Shown here: positions 44,250 through 53,046 of the stretch, piece by piece
Position numbering within the stretch: the first letter of the stretch is position 1
Layout: each line of letters begins with the position of its first letter
Origin: Chitinophagales bacterium
GTDB lineage: Bacteria > Bacteroidota > Bacteroidia > Chitinophagales > Chitinophagaceae
NCBI GenBank assembly: GCA_015655015.1
Contig: JAATFV010000026.1
Coordinates: 30,814 to 94,813 of the forward strand
DNA: 64,000 bases
Direction of reading: 5' to 3'
Notes under the pieces: generated by a model
Seen by the model: the letters and a program-made list of their open reading frames with translations, nothing else
The model's database searches: none
What the model was told of the DNA's origin: nothing
Program-made: the position numbers and the translations under genes

Positions 44250-44395
44250 TTACCCTTTAGTGGAACGAGACTTCGAGAAAGGAAAAAGGGCATTCTTCAC
44301 TTGTCGCACACTCCATTCTTTATGTTCGGAAACAAAGTCTTTGTATTCGGGAATGGTATTCACTACCGCCTGCATTCCTTCTTCCCGGAACAGCC
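44250..44395 (-). pseudogene. Possible C-terminal remnant of an unidentified gene
   Basis: On the minus strand the frame reads LFREEGMQAVVNTI..., PEYKDFVSEHKEW and SVRQVKNALF before a stop at 44250. This looks like real protein with helix-forming, charged residues, but the upstream part of the frame is low-quality sequence that runs into the helicase 3' end. I do not recognise the family. It could be a short gene from the internal ATG (about 41 codons) or a decayed remnant. Confidence 0.3.
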
Positions 44396-44436
44396 AACTG
44401 ATTAACAATAAATTAAATATAAATTTTCCAGTATTA

Positions 44437-46488
44437 CTAAACCGACACAAACTCCCAGGCGCTCTTGTAAGCGTTATTTTGTTCCGCATAGGTGATAAAG
44501 TCCGCATAAAAGGGAAACTGGGAAAGCGTCCCGCTATCCCCGATGACCACTAATTTTTTCCGGGCCCGGGTCATGGCTACATTCATGCGGCGGATATCCG
44601 ACAGGAAACCGATCTTATTTTCCGTATTGCTTCGGGTCATGCTAATGTAGACGATGTCACGTTCCTGACCCTGAAAGCTATCGATGGTATTGACAGCTAT
44701 TTTATCTCCATATTCTTTTAAGTCCGGGCTGTGCTGTAGTTGTTCTTTCAGGATCTGGATCTGCTGTTTATAGGGAGAGATAATGGCGATGGTGGGGAAG
44801 TCTTTGACCGGATAGTGTGTATTTAGTTCGGTAACGAGCTGGGTTAAGTGTTTGAAAAGAAAGGCGGCTTCTTCGGGATTGGTAGTAGAAGTGCCTTCTG
44901 ATTTCTCTTCAAATCCGCAGCCTGCGGTATCCACGAAAACGAGGGGCCAGTCTTCGGCAAAGAGCAGGTGATGCGCTACGGAAGCATGCGCCTTTAATTT
45001 GTTCTCATAAAATACACTGGAAGAATAACCCATGATCATTTCGTTCATGCGGTATTGCTCTTCCAGCAGGACAACTGCTTCGGGATGGAGGGCCGTGTTC
45101 TTTTCCAGCAAGGTAGTGCTCAATCCTTTTTTTGCGGCTTCGTTCGACTTTACGGTGGGTGATAACTGGCAGTGGTCTCCGGCCAGGACTACTTTCTGCG
45201 CCTTCAGGATCGGGATCCAGCAGGCGGGTTCAAGGGCCTGCCCTGCTTCGTCGATCACGACGGTGTGGTATTTCAGATTGCGTACGGTGTAATGGTTGGC
45301 GCCGACCAGGGTGGCCGTGATCACCTGCGCCCGGGCCAGCAGATCGTCCATGATATACTGTTCCGTATTTTCCACCTGTTTCATGATCTTGCGGGCTTCG
45401 TCAAAGAGCGCCTTGCGTTGTTCCCGTTCGGCCTTCCCGAAATTCCGTTTGTATTTATGGGCCATGTCCCGGAATTCTCCGGCCTGTTTTTTCAGTTTTT
45501 TTATTTCCTTCATGCTGTTATGGGCAGCCATTTTACTGTCCAGGGTCAGGGACATCAATCGTTCAGATACCCTGACCGGGTTGCCTACCCGAAGTACATT
45601 TAGTCCCTCTTCGGACAACTTCTCGCTGAGCAGGTCGACGGCGGTATTGCTGGGAGCAACGACCAGTATTTTCTGGTGATCCCGTTGGATCAGGGCCTTG
45701 ATGGCCTGTACGAGCGTAGTGGTTTTGCCCGTGCCGGGAGGGCCGTGTACGATGGCCAGCTCATTCGCTGAAAGGATCTTATCAACGGCGGCTTGTTGGG
45801 AGGGGTTTAATTTTGAAGGAGCGGAATAAACATTGGGAGGATGGGGAGTTGAAGCGGGCGAGCCCGGAGCAATAGAAATAGCCGAACGGGAGCTGGCAAT
45901 ATCTATAACGTTTGGGTAATGGGATGCGGTAGACGCCTGATTATGGGAAGTGCCAGCCGGCTGATCGCGTCGGGTGTCCGGCGGCTGAAAAGTGGGCGCT
46001 TTTTCGCCGGTAAGGACCCTTATTAAATTCCCTTCTTCTCTCTTTTCACTGAGCGTGGCGGCCAATTTGAGCGCGTTCTGCATTTCGTCGTAACTGTTGT
46101 CATCGAACAACAGGTCGATCCCTAATTTACCATCGTCAGCCCAATCCGGTAATTCGTCGGTGTGCAGGGTGATCTTAAGGCGATTGCCGCTTTGGTAGGA
46201 AACCACTCCTTCGATCCTGTTCTCTTTCGGATCGTGACCGGAGAAAAGTACCGCAGATACCCCGAAACGAAACTGATGGGGCAGGTCCTGGTGGGTAGTA
46301 CGCTCCAGCTCCACTGTCAAATAATCTCCCCGGCTCATTTCGGAGCCCCGGATAGCGATGGGATACCAGCTAAGTCCATTGGACCTGCGTTCGGTTACGG
46401 AAGAGGCGGCGGTGAGCTGCTGATAGGACCGGCGGTCTTCCTCCCGCTCCATTTTCAGCAGATCGCCCAGCTTTTTGAAATAATCCAT
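44437..46488 (-). CDS. Superfamily 1 helicase (IGHMBP2/Upf1-like)
   Basis: A 683-residue AAA ATPase of the Upf1-like SF1B group. An N-terminal OB-like region precedes Walker A HGPPGTGKTTT (about residue 249), the DEAG box (VVIDEAGQALEPACW), LLEEQYRMNE, NTIDSFQGQERDIV and RRMNVAMTRARKKLVVIGD. These enzymes unwind DNA or RNA 5' to 3'. A Ser/Thr/Pro-rich linker (about 168-226), with a loose HxPNV repeat, interrupts the N-terminal region and is lineage-specific. It starts 26 bp after pgm on the same strand but has its own -7 box directly before the ATG. Confidence 0.93.
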   Translation of the reverse strand: MDYFKKLGDLLKMEREEDRRSYQQLTAASSVTERRSNGLSWYPIAIRGSEMSRGDYLTVELERTTHQDLPHQFRFGVSAVLFSGHDPKENRIEGVVSYQSGNRLKITLHTDELPDWADDGKLGIDLLFDDNSYDEMQNALKLAATLSEKREEGNLIRVLTGEKAPTFQPPDTRRDQPAGTSHNQASTASHYPNVIDIASSRSAISIAPGSPASTPHPPNVYSAPSKLNPSQQAAVDKILSANELAIVHGPPGTGKTTTLVQAIKALIQRDHQKILVVAPSNTAVDLLSEKLSEEGLNVLRVGNPVRVSERLMSLTLDSKMAAHNSMKEIKKLKKQAGEFRDMAHKYKRNFGKAEREQRKALFDEARKIMKQVENTEQYIMDDLLARAQVITATLVGANHYTVRNLKYHTVVIDEAGQALEPACWIPILKAQKVVLAGDHCQLSPTVKSNEAAKKGLSTTLLEKNTALHPEAVVLLEEQYRMNEMIMGYSSSVFYENKLKAHASVAHHLLFAEDWPLVFVDTAGCGFEEKSEGTSTTNPEEAAFLFKHLTQLVTELNTHYPVKDFPTIAIISPYKQQIQILKEQLQHSPDLKEYGDKIAVNTIDSFQGQERDIVYISMTRSNTENKIGFLSDIRRMNVAMTRARKKLVVIGDSGTLSQFPFYADFITYAEQNNAYKSAWEFVSV

Positions 46489-46493
46489 GGACG

Positions 46494-46501
46494 CAAAGGT
46501 A
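46494..46501 (-). promoter_or_regulatory. -7 box abutting the SF1 helicase start codon
   Basis: On the minus strand TACCTTTG matches TAnnTTTG and ends 5 nt before the ATG at 46488. This predicts a leaderless or nearly leaderless message. No -33 element is evident. Confidence 0.45.
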
Positions 46502-46514
46502 CAAATTAGTGCCG

Positions 46515-48155
46515 CTATTTCAGGGTATCATTGACCAGGGTCTGGGCTTCCGCGACGATCTGGTTCAGGTGATCCTTTCCGCGGAAACTTTCCGCATAGA
46601 TCTTGTAGATATCTTCGGTTCCCGAGGGTCGGGCTGCAAACCAGCCGTTTTCCGTGACAACCTTTAATCCGCCGATAGCTGCTCCATTGCCGGGTGCGTT
46701 GGTGAGGATATCCGTAATTTTTTCTCCTGCCAGCTCCTTTTGTTTCACCTGATCGGGAGAAAGCTGTCCCAGCTTTTTCTTCTGTTCGGGGGTGGCGGCA
46801 GCTTCGACGCGGTCATAAACGGACTCGCCCAATTCATCGGTAAGCTCTTTGTAGACTTCTCCGGGATCACGTCCCAGGGTGGCGGTGATCTCCGCGGAAA
46901 GCAGGGCCGGGATAAAACCGTCTTTGTCGGTCGTCCAGACGCTGCCATCGATCCGGGAGAAGGAAGCGCCGGCGCTCTCCTCCCCTACGAAACCAAGAGA
47001 GCCATCGAGGAGACCATCTACGAACCATTTAAAACCTACGGGTACTTCGTATAACTTTTTGTTCAGCTTTTTGGTGACGCGGTCGATCATCTGGCTGCTC
47101 ACTACTGTTTTTCCGACTGCTATGCCTTGCGGCCAATACGGCCGATGCTGCAGCAGATAAAAGATACAAACGGCAAGGTAATGATTGGGGGGCATCAACC
47201 CTACGCTGCGGGTAACGATGCCATGCCGGTCATGATCCGTATCACAGGCCATGGAAATATCAAAACGATCCTTCATATCGATGAGACTTCGCATGGCATA
47301 GGGGGAAGAAGGGTCCATGCGGATCTGGCCGTCCCAGTCCACGGTCATAAAATTAAAGGTGGGATCAACGATCTTATTGACAACTGTAAGATTCAATTTA
47401 TAATGTTCCGCGATCGGCTCCCAGTAATGGACACCTGCTCCGCCCAGCGGGTCGACGCCTATCCGGATGCCGGAGCTCCGGAGTTTTTCCATGTCGAGCA
47501 CTTTGTCCAGCTCGTTAATATATTTGTTGAGATAATCGTACCGGTGGGTAGTGGGGGCGTTCAGGGCTTTTTCGAAGGAAATCCTTTTTACTTCTTTAAG
47601 TCCGTTCGTGAGAATTTCGTTGGCTTTGGTTTCTATCCATTTGGTGACGTCGGTTCCCGCAGGGCCGCCGTTGGGTGTGTTGTATTTAAAACCGCCGTCC
47701 GTTGGCGGATTATGGGAAGGGGTGATGACGATGCCGTCCGCCAGTCTGTCGCTCCGGAGATGATTATAGGATAGGATCGCCTGCGAAACAGCAGGAGTAG
47801 GCGTATATTCATTTCCTTCCGCGATCATCACTTCCACTCCATTGGCGGCCAGGACTTCCAGTGCGGTGGCCAATGATGGATCGGATAAGGCATGCGTATC
47901 CGCGCCCAGGAATAAGGGGCCTTCGATCTTCTGCTGTTTCCGGTAGAGGCAGATGGCCTGGCTGATGGCGAGGATATGATTTTCATTGAAACTGTTCTTT
48001 AGAGAGGAACCGCGATGCCCGGAAGTTCCGAAAGCGACTTTTTGTTCCGGCACTCCGGGATCAGGTATTCCCGTATAATAGGCGGTAATTAATCTTGGGA
48101 TATTGGTAAGTGTGAGTGGATCGGCAGGATGGCCTGCGAGAGGGCTTATTTCCAT
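46515..48155 (-). CDS. pgm: Alpha-D-glucose phosphate-specific phosphoglucomutase
   Basis: A 546-residue enzyme interconverting glucose 1-phosphate and glucose 6-phosphate. The N-terminus has VAFGTSGHRGSSLKNSFNE, the catalytic serine loop is TPSHNPPTDGGFKYN, the metal loop DTDHDRHGIV, the sugar loop GEESAG and the phosphate loop RPSGTEDIYKIYAESF. The length matches Pgm of the alpha-D-glucose type. It links glycolysis to glycogen and nucleotide-sugar synthesis. It is upstream of the SF1 helicase. Confidence 0.97.
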   Translation of the reverse strand: MEISPLAGHPADPLTLTNIPRLITAYYTGIPDPGVPEQKVAFGTSGHRGSSLKNSFNENHILAISQAICLYRKQQKIEGPLFLGADTHALSDPSLATALEVLAANGVEVMIAEGNEYTPTPAVSQAILSYNHLRSDRLADGIVITPSHNPPTDGGFKYNTPNGGPAGTDVTKWIETKANEILTNGLKEVKRISFEKALNAPTTHRYDYLNKYINELDKVLDMEKLRSSGIRIGVDPLGGAGVHYWEPIAEHYKLNLTVVNKIVDPTFNFMTVDWDGQIRMDPSSPYAMRSLIDMKDRFDISMACDTDHDRHGIVTRSVGLMPPNHYLAVCIFYLLQHRPYWPQGIAVGKTVVSSQMIDRVTKKLNKKLYEVPVGFKWFVDGLLDGSLGFVGEESAGASFSRIDGSVWTTDKDGFIPALLSAEITATLGRDPGEVYKELTDELGESVYDRVEAAATPEQKKKLGQLSPDQVKQKELAGEKITDILTNAPGNGAAIGGLKVVTENGWFAARPSGTEDIYKIYAESFRGKDHLNQIVAEAQTLVNDTLK

Positions 48156-48482
48156 GTTTAATGTTTTAAAATTACTGAAGAGTATTTTAATCTTCTTTTA
48201 ATTTTCTGCGTGCAGCTTTATTGTACTAACTCTATAAAAAAGCAAACCAGGTTAATTTCCCGCTTTAAATCTATTACTTTTTGGGCGAAAATCAATGAAG
48301 AATAATGTTGAGGAGCAGAACATTGTGTGACGTACGAATATGAATGTTGCGGTCTATATTATTTTTAAAAAATTAATGGCAGTGAAAGGAATGCAGAGAA
48401 ACAACTTTAACACAATGTTGGAATGGGCGCATCGGGCTTCTCCATACATTTGTTAAAATCCTTCAAGTAAATCTTATTTTTA
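48156..48482. other. Intergenic region with promoter and long-range inverted repeat
   Basis: This 327-bp region separates pgm and the mini-lipoprotein, which are divergent. It has a 9-bp inverted repeat (AACATTGTG at 48319-48327 and CACAATGTT at 48411-48419) and the promoter box at 48445. No gene is seen. Confidence 0.55.
48445..48452 (+). promoter_or_regulatory. -7 box for mini-lipoprotein and NHL gene
   Basis: TACATTTG matches TAnnTTTG, 30 nt before the ATG at 48483. It is the likely promoter for that reading frame and for the NHL-protein gene beyond. Confidence 0.5.
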
Positions 48483-48596
48483 ATGAAAGCTACATCTACT
48501 TTCTTTACTATCGTTCAGATAGCGGGGTTTTTATTTTTATTCATTTCGTTTGGCTCTTGTAAGAAAAACAATTCCGTATTTCTGGCGCCTAAATAA
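48483..48596 (+). CDS. 37-residue mini-lipoprotein
   Basis: The frame starts MKATSTFFTIVQIAGFLFLF and continues ISFGSC, a complete lipoprotein signal with lipobox Cys26, then only 11 more residues (KKNNSVFLAPK). It lies 30 nt after an exact -7 box and ends 13 bp before the start of the NHL gene. Either it is a small entericidin-like lipoprotein or the start of a lipoprotein truncated by mutation, whose promoter now serves the next gene. The lipobox argues that the frame is, or was, real. Confidence 0.5.
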   Translation: MKATSTFFTIVQIAGFLFLFISFGSCKKNNSVFLAPK

Positions 48597-48609
48597 AGAT
48601 CCGTCAGGT

Positions 48610-50616
48610 ATGTCTCTAAAACATGTATTTCTTGTCCTATTATTGATCAATACCTTTCGGGATTTGGGGCAATGTCCGTTTGCAGTTACTTTAACCGGCC
48701 CGGGGGAAAATTGCCTGGGGACTACGCTAACAGTCAGTCCTTCCGGTTCACTTTCTAAGATTATATGGTACAATGGAATGCTGGCCGGTAACACGGTCCT
48801 GGCGAAGGATACGAGCTTTGGAAGCGGAATTACCGTGGCGGGCGGCAACGGTAATGGTAATGGAGCTAACCAGCTGGCATATCCTGACTTCATCTTTGTG
48901 GACGCAGCGGGGAATATTTACGTGTCGGATGAAGGAAATAATCGGGTGCAGAAATGGCCGCCGGGGGCAACCAGCGGGGTAACTGTGGCCGGAGGCAACG
49001 GGGTAGGCGCGGGCCCGGACCAGTTAAATGGGCCTTTCGGAATATTTGTGGATAAACAGGGGACCCTATACGTGGTCGATGAGGGAAATAACCGGGTGCA
49101 GAAATGGCCGTCAGGGGCTACCAGCGGGAGCACTGTAGCCGGGGGAAATGGAACGGGATCGGGGCCCGACCAATTCTTTGTTCCTGTTGGTATCTATGTA
49201 GATGAACAGGGAAACCTGTATGTGTCCGATGAAGGAAATAACCGGGTGCAGAAATGGCCGCCGGGCGCTACCAGCGGGAGCACTGTAGCGGGAGGCAACG
49301 GAAAAGGCAATGGAGCCGGTCAGTTGGATTTTCCTGAAGGTGTTTATGTGGATGGAAGCGGTAATCTTTATGTTGCCGATGCGAATAATTACCGGGTACA
49401 GAAATGGGCGCCGGGAGCTACCAGCGGAATCACGGTGGCAGGAGGCAACGGACCGGGGGCCGGCGCAAACCAACTTTACCCGGACGGTATCTATGTGGAG
49501 GGGAATGGCAATATTTATATAGCGGATAGCTACAACAACCAGATACAAAAATGGGCGCCGGGGGCAACCAGCGGGATCACGGTAGCAGGAGGCAATGGAA
49601 AAGGGTCGGCCGCCAATCAGTTCAGTGGCTCGGGCGATGTACGCCTGGACAATAACGGCAATATCTATATCTGTGACAATCGTAACAATCGCGTGCAGGA
49701 ATGGGTGACGATACAACAAACATCCATCGATTCCACGTATATTCCCGCTACACCCGGATCTTATACAGCCGTTGTGACCGATAAAACGGGCTGTGTCGTG
49801 ACGACAAACGCTATCGTCCTGCTTCCAACCGAAAATCCATTGGTCAGTATCACAGCCCCGGATACCGCTGTCTGCTCAGGCCAGGCGATCACCTTTATGG
49901 CCGGAGTAACCGGTATCGACATTCCCCTCTCCTATCAATGGCTGGTGAATGGTGTCCTAACTGAAGATACCGATGCTGTATATACCAGCAGCAACCTTGG
50001 CAATGGCGATTCTGTCGCCTGCCTGGTGACCAGTACGGCGACCTGCGTTCTGCCTGCGTCAGCGACCAGCGTAGCCAGGGTCACTCCTTCCCCATCGGTG
50101 GATCCGGGGCAGGTCTTCACCATAACATATGGACAAAGCAGTGTTCTACAACCCGGTATAACCGGCGATATCGTTCAGTATAAGTGGACTCCTTCCACGG
50201 GTATTTCCGATAGCACGATCCGGGACCCGGTAGCGAATCCTCCGGCTACTACGGTTTATAATTTGCGGGTAGTGTCGGCAAATGGCTGCCAGGGGACCGG
50301 CGAGATCACCGTAAAAGTAAATTCACTGGTAAGAATCCCGAACGCTTTTACACCGAATGGGGATGGGAAAAACGATGTTTTCTATATTTTGGGAGGGCCG
50401 GCAGGCAGCCGGATCAAAGATTTTTCCATTTTCAACCGGTGGGGCGCCAAAGTTTTTCAGGTTCACAATGTAAGTCCCGGCGATCCGGATTTTGGCTGGA
50501 CAGGAAGAGTTAATGGGCAGCCGGCTCCCGCGGGAACTTATGTTTATATGGCCGTATTGACTTTAGAAGGCGGTCAGTCGGAAACATACAGCGGTACGGT
50601 TATACTTATACGGTAA
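48610..50616 (+). CDS. Secreted NHL-repeat protein with gliding-motility type B C-terminal domain
   Basis: A 668-residue protein from the ATG at 48610, which begins a signal peptide (MSLKHVFLVLLLINTFRDL); the open frame to a TTG at 48550 is not credible. Six NHL blades of about 50 residues (GNLYVSDEGNNRVQKWPPGA with TSGSTVAGGNGKG) cover about residues 70-365. Two Ig/PKD-like segments follow, then the CHU_C type IX sorting domain, IPNAFTPNGDGKNDVFYI, with FNRWGAKVFQ and the closing GTVILIR. It is exported by the type IX system to the surface. The near-exact 150-bp DNA repeats suggest recent amplification. Confidence 0.93.
   Translation: MSLKHVFLVLLLINTFRDLGQCPFAVTLTGPGENCLGTTLTVSPSGSLSKIIWYNGMLAGNTVLAKDTSFGSGITVAGGNGNGNGANQLAYPDFIFVDAAGNIYVSDEGNNRVQKWPPGATSGVTVAGGNGVGAGPDQLNGPFGIFVDKQGTLYVVDEGNNRVQKWPSGATSGSTVAGGNGTGSGPDQFFVPVGIYVDEQGNLYVSDEGNNRVQKWPPGATSGSTVAGGNGKGNGAGQLDFPEGVYVDGSGNLYVADANNYRVQKWAPGATSGITVAGGNGPGAGANQLYPDGIYVEGNGNIYIADSYNNQIQKWAPGATSGITVAGGNGKGSAANQFSGSGDVRLDNNGNIYICDNRNNRVQEWVTIQQTSIDSTYIPATPGSYTAVVTDKTGCVVTTNAIVLLPTENPLVSITAPDTAVCSGQAITFMAGVTGIDIPLSYQWLVNGVLTEDTDAVYTSSNLGNGDSVACLVTSTATCVLPASATSVARVTPSPSVDPGQVFTITYGQSSVLQPGITGDIVQYKWTPSTGISDSTIRDPVANPPATTVYNLRVVSANGCQGTGEITVKVNSLVRIPNAFTPNGDGKNDVFYILGGPAGSRIKDFSIFNRWGAKVFQVHNVSPGDPDFGWTGRVNGQPAPAGTYVYMAVLTLEGGQSETYSGTVILIR
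48817..49713 (+). repeat. Six 150-bp tandem repeats encoding NHL blades
   Basis: Blade boundaries fall at 48967, 49117, 49267, 49417 and 49564, so the spacing is 150 bp (one step is 147 bp). The phrase ACCAGCGGG...GCAACGG recurs in each unit. High DNA identity makes the array prone to copy-number change. Confidence 0.9.
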
Positions 50617-50633
50617 TGTGCCGGCGATGACCA

Positions 50634-51075
50634 TTACTTTGCATTTACCTGATTTTCTAAAATGGCGCGTCGGTCTGCATTGAACATGCCCATCCAGCCG
50701 GGATATGATGGCGCTGGTGCGCTTGCTTCATCCAGGGTTTTCAGCTCTTCCGGAGAGAGCACCAGGGAGGTGGCTGCGATGTTGTCATTCAGCTGGGTAA
50801 GGTTTTTTGCGCCGATGATGACGCTGGTCACGACAGGTTTGGCCAGCAGCCAGGCGAGCGCTACCTGTGCAATGCTGGTATTACGGGCTTTCGCCACTTT
50901 GGCCATCACATCGATCACCTTATAGGCATATTCTTTATTGACGGGAGGAAAGTCAAAGGTGGTCCTTCTTGAATCTTCCGGACCTTCCTGGCCTCTGCGG
51001 AATTTACCCGATAATAAACCACCGGCCAGGGGACTCCATACCAGCAGTCCCATTTTCTGATCTTCCGCCGTTTGA
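50634..51075 (-). pseudogene. 5'-truncated aldo/keto reductase
   Basis: The minus-strand frame encodes the C-terminal 139 residues of an aldo/keto reductase: EDQKMGLLVWSPLAGGLLSGKFRRG, RNTSIAQVALAWLLAKPVVTSVIIGAKN and the C-terminal helix. The usual protein is about 330 residues. Upstream of GLLVWSP the frame keeps about 14 codons (FNQTAEDQK) and then meets a stop, so the N-terminal two thirds with the catalytic Tyr, Lys and Asp are missing. It is a decayed gene without activity. No insertion element marks the break. Confidence 0.85.
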
Positions 51076-51186
51076 TTGAACTTTGGCCGGCGGCTGGTTT
51101 ATTGTGCCAACCAGTGACAGTGATCTCCAGGTTTGATGGGCGGGATGAGGTGTTGAACGGGCCGTCTGGTGCTGCAAAATTAAGAA

Positions 51187-51579
51187 TTAAGACCTCAGTG
51201 CCCGGGAGAATCTGCGCTGCGCTGTCTCCTCTTGCCCGATAGGTTCATCTCCGGAATATAACATGCCGCCATATCCATCCGTGCTGGCGCCAAAGAGAGG
51301 ACCGGAGGGCCAGAGCTCAAGTCCCCAGGGTCGTTCTGTTCTTATCAATTCCGTAACAACCGGGAACAGGTCCGCTGACATGGCCAGCACCACGTAGATC
51401 TGGCTCTCATCGGTGGTGCTGGTTGGGTGCCACAAATAAGACAGGGGTGGCGCCGTATCCCTGTAGAAATCGATCCTTCCGACAAATTGATTGTTGTCCT
51501 CAAAAAGAATTTGAGCGACAATGCCATTCTCTATGGATGCATGTACTTCGATGCTGTAATCAGTTATTTGCTTTGTCAT
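51187..51579 (-). CDS. Conserved hypothetical protein
   Basis: A 130-residue cytoplasmic protein with beta-strand-rich features (YSIEVHASIENGIVAQILFEDNN, GRIDFYRDTAPPL, YVVLAMSADLFPVVTELIRTERPWGLELW). The core resembles a small family of unknown function that ends in a GEEE-like motif (here IGQEET). I cannot name it. It sits after the AKR remnant and is convergent with nothing close. Confidence 0.65.
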   Translation of the reverse strand: MTKQITDYSIEVHASIENGIVAQILFEDNNQFVGRIDFYRDTAPPLSYLWHPTSTTDESQIYVVLAMSADLFPVVTELIRTERPWGLELWPSGPLFGASTDGYGGMLYSGDEPIGQEETAQRRFSRALRS

Positions 51580-51735
51580 GGGAAAATGTTTAAGGTCTGG
51601 CGTTTAGCACTTGATAGGTTACAACGGCTATGGCTGTAAAATTATGCTCCTGCCAGGAGTTTGACAATACCATTAAGTGGTAATTATTTGCTTTAGAAAT
51701 TTTGTACCTTGTGGCAGCAAGACCCAGGACCCGCT

Positions 51736-52503
51736 TTGAAATTTGATAAATACATACCAGGGGAGTCATTAAGACAGTTTATAAAATGCTTTGTTATTTC
51801 AGAGGAAGCATCCGGGAAGACCTATAAAGTTTTGCCGGATACCTCCCTTGTGTTGGGCTTTCAATATAAGGGTGTATTATTTACATTGGAGGGCAGGCAG
51901 GAAGTCCCTTTGGCCAGCTCGGGCATTACGGGATTGCAGGATGCCTTCTCCATTTTTTCAAACTCTCCTCATATCGGTACCGTTCTTGTTTACTTTACGG
52001 AGACAGGAGCATCCCGGTTTTTCCGGCCCCCTTTGAATGAACTGTTCTCAGAAAGCGTGTCCCTGGATACTTTTCTGCCAAAATCAATATTGGACAATGT
52101 ACAGGAACAATTGTCCGAAGCCGATACTGATCTGCAGCGGATCGCCGTCATTGAACGCTTCCTGCTCTCTCAACTTCAGCTAACGGCAGAAGACGGTCTT
52201 GTAACAGAAGCTCTTCGGCATATAGTCCGGTCCAATGGTACTATCCGAATTACTGAATTGGCAAAAAATCTGCACATCAGTCAAAGTCCGCTGGAAAAAA
52301 GGTTCAGAAAGCTGGTGGGAGCGACTCCTAAGAAGTTTGCCTCGATCATACGATTGAGGACGGTGATCGATACCTATTCTCCGGGCGGAGATCTGACAGG
52401 TCTTGCCTATACGGCCGGCTATTTCGACCAGGCCCATTTCATCAAGGATTTCAAGTCATTCACCGGAGAGACCCCCGAAAAATTTTTTGCTGCCCGGAAA
52501 TAA
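51736..52503 (+). CDS. AraC-family transcriptional regulator
   Basis: A 255-residue protein from a TTG at 51736, which gives KFDKYIPGESLRQFIKCFVI, the usual N-terminus in this family; an upstream TTG at 51709 adds nine residues. The N-terminal sensing part (about 1-150) resembles the DUF6597 type. The C-terminal AraC domain has two HTH motifs (RITELAKNLHISQSPLEKRFRKLVGATPKKF, LAYTAGYFDQAHFIKDFKSFTGETPEKFF). The DUF1398 gene follows 79 bp later and may be its target. Confidence 0.88.
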   Translation: MKFDKYIPGESLRQFIKCFVISEEASGKTYKVLPDTSLVLGFQYKGVLFTLEGRQEVPLASSGITGLQDAFSIFSNSPHIGTVLVYFTETGASRFFRPPLNELFSESVSLDTFLPKSILDNVQEQLSEADTDLQRIAVIERFLLSQLQLTAEDGLVTEALRHIVRSNGTIRITELAKNLHISQSPLEKRFRKLVGATPKKFASIIRLRTVIDTYSPGGDLTGLAYTAGYFDQAHFIKDFKSFTGETPEKFFAARK

Positions 52504-52582
52504 TGGAAGATTGTAACAGAAAAACGATTTTTTACAATTCGGGCCGATCCATAGTTTTCATCTTTGCATAAAGATTACAACT

Positions 52583-52990
52583 ATGACAATAACAAAGACT
52601 TTTACCATCGGACAGATCCAAGCAGCGCACTCAAAAGTAAAAAGCGGTGCTGATTTCCCCCATTACGTGCAGGAGCTTATTCAATTAGGATTGATCAGCT
52701 ATGATCATTTTGTCTGTGACGGGCATACGGCCTATGCCGGGGAATATAATTACCACATCCAATCGGATGCAAAGTATCCTGTAATGGAGGTGGCCGGGAA
52801 GGGTGATATTGAAAAATTGCAACACTCTTTAAAAACACATCAGGCAGGGCAGACTACTTATCTCGAATTTTGCAGGCAGGCGGCAGAAGCGGGAGTGGAA
52901 AAATGGACAGTGGACATGCAGGGAATGACCTGTATTTATTATGATAAGGCCGGGAGCCGGATGATCACAGAAAAAATCCCGCAGGTCTAA
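52583..52990 (+). CDS. DUF1398 family protein
   Basis: A 135-residue protein whose core (FPHYVQELIQLGLISYDHFVCDGHTAYAG, WTVDMQGMTCIYYDKAG) matches DUF1398, described as phage-envelope-like but of unknown function. Chromosomal copies in Bacteroidetes are often next to AraC regulators, as here. A near-match -7 box (CATCTTTG at 52559-52566) lies 16 nt upstream, so it may be expressed alone or with the AraC gene. Confidence 0.88.
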   Translation: MTITKTFTIGQIQAAHSKVKSGADFPHYVQELIQLGLISYDHFVCDGHTAYAGEYNYHIQSDAKYPVMEVAGKGDIEKLQHSLKTHQAGQTTYLEFCRQAAEAGVEKWTVDMQGMTCIYYDKAGSRMITEKIPQV

Positions 52991-53046
52991 GATTTCTTTA
53001 TCATTCTGTGGCGGACCGGTTCATGAATTTGATCAGGCCGGCGATC

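Larger units (their letters stand above)
43875..44436. other. AT-rich gap with a hydrophobic micro-ORF and a possible gene remnant
   Basis: This 562-bp gap lies between the ECF sigma gene and the SF1 helicase. It holds a 25-codon hydrophobic frame on the minus strand (43956-44033) and a protein-like stretch on the minus strand (44250-44395). No RNA gene or repeat array was recognised. Confidence 0.55.

Noticed and set aside
44250..44507. 85-codon frame as a full gene
   Set aside because: Its first half overlaps the helicase 3' end and is low-quality sequence; only the last 48 residues look protein-like, so it is listed as a possible remnant.
48817..49713. Regular repeats considered as a CRISPR array
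   Set aside because: The units are 150 bp, coding and in frame, with NHL motifs; there are no spacers and no cas genes nearby.
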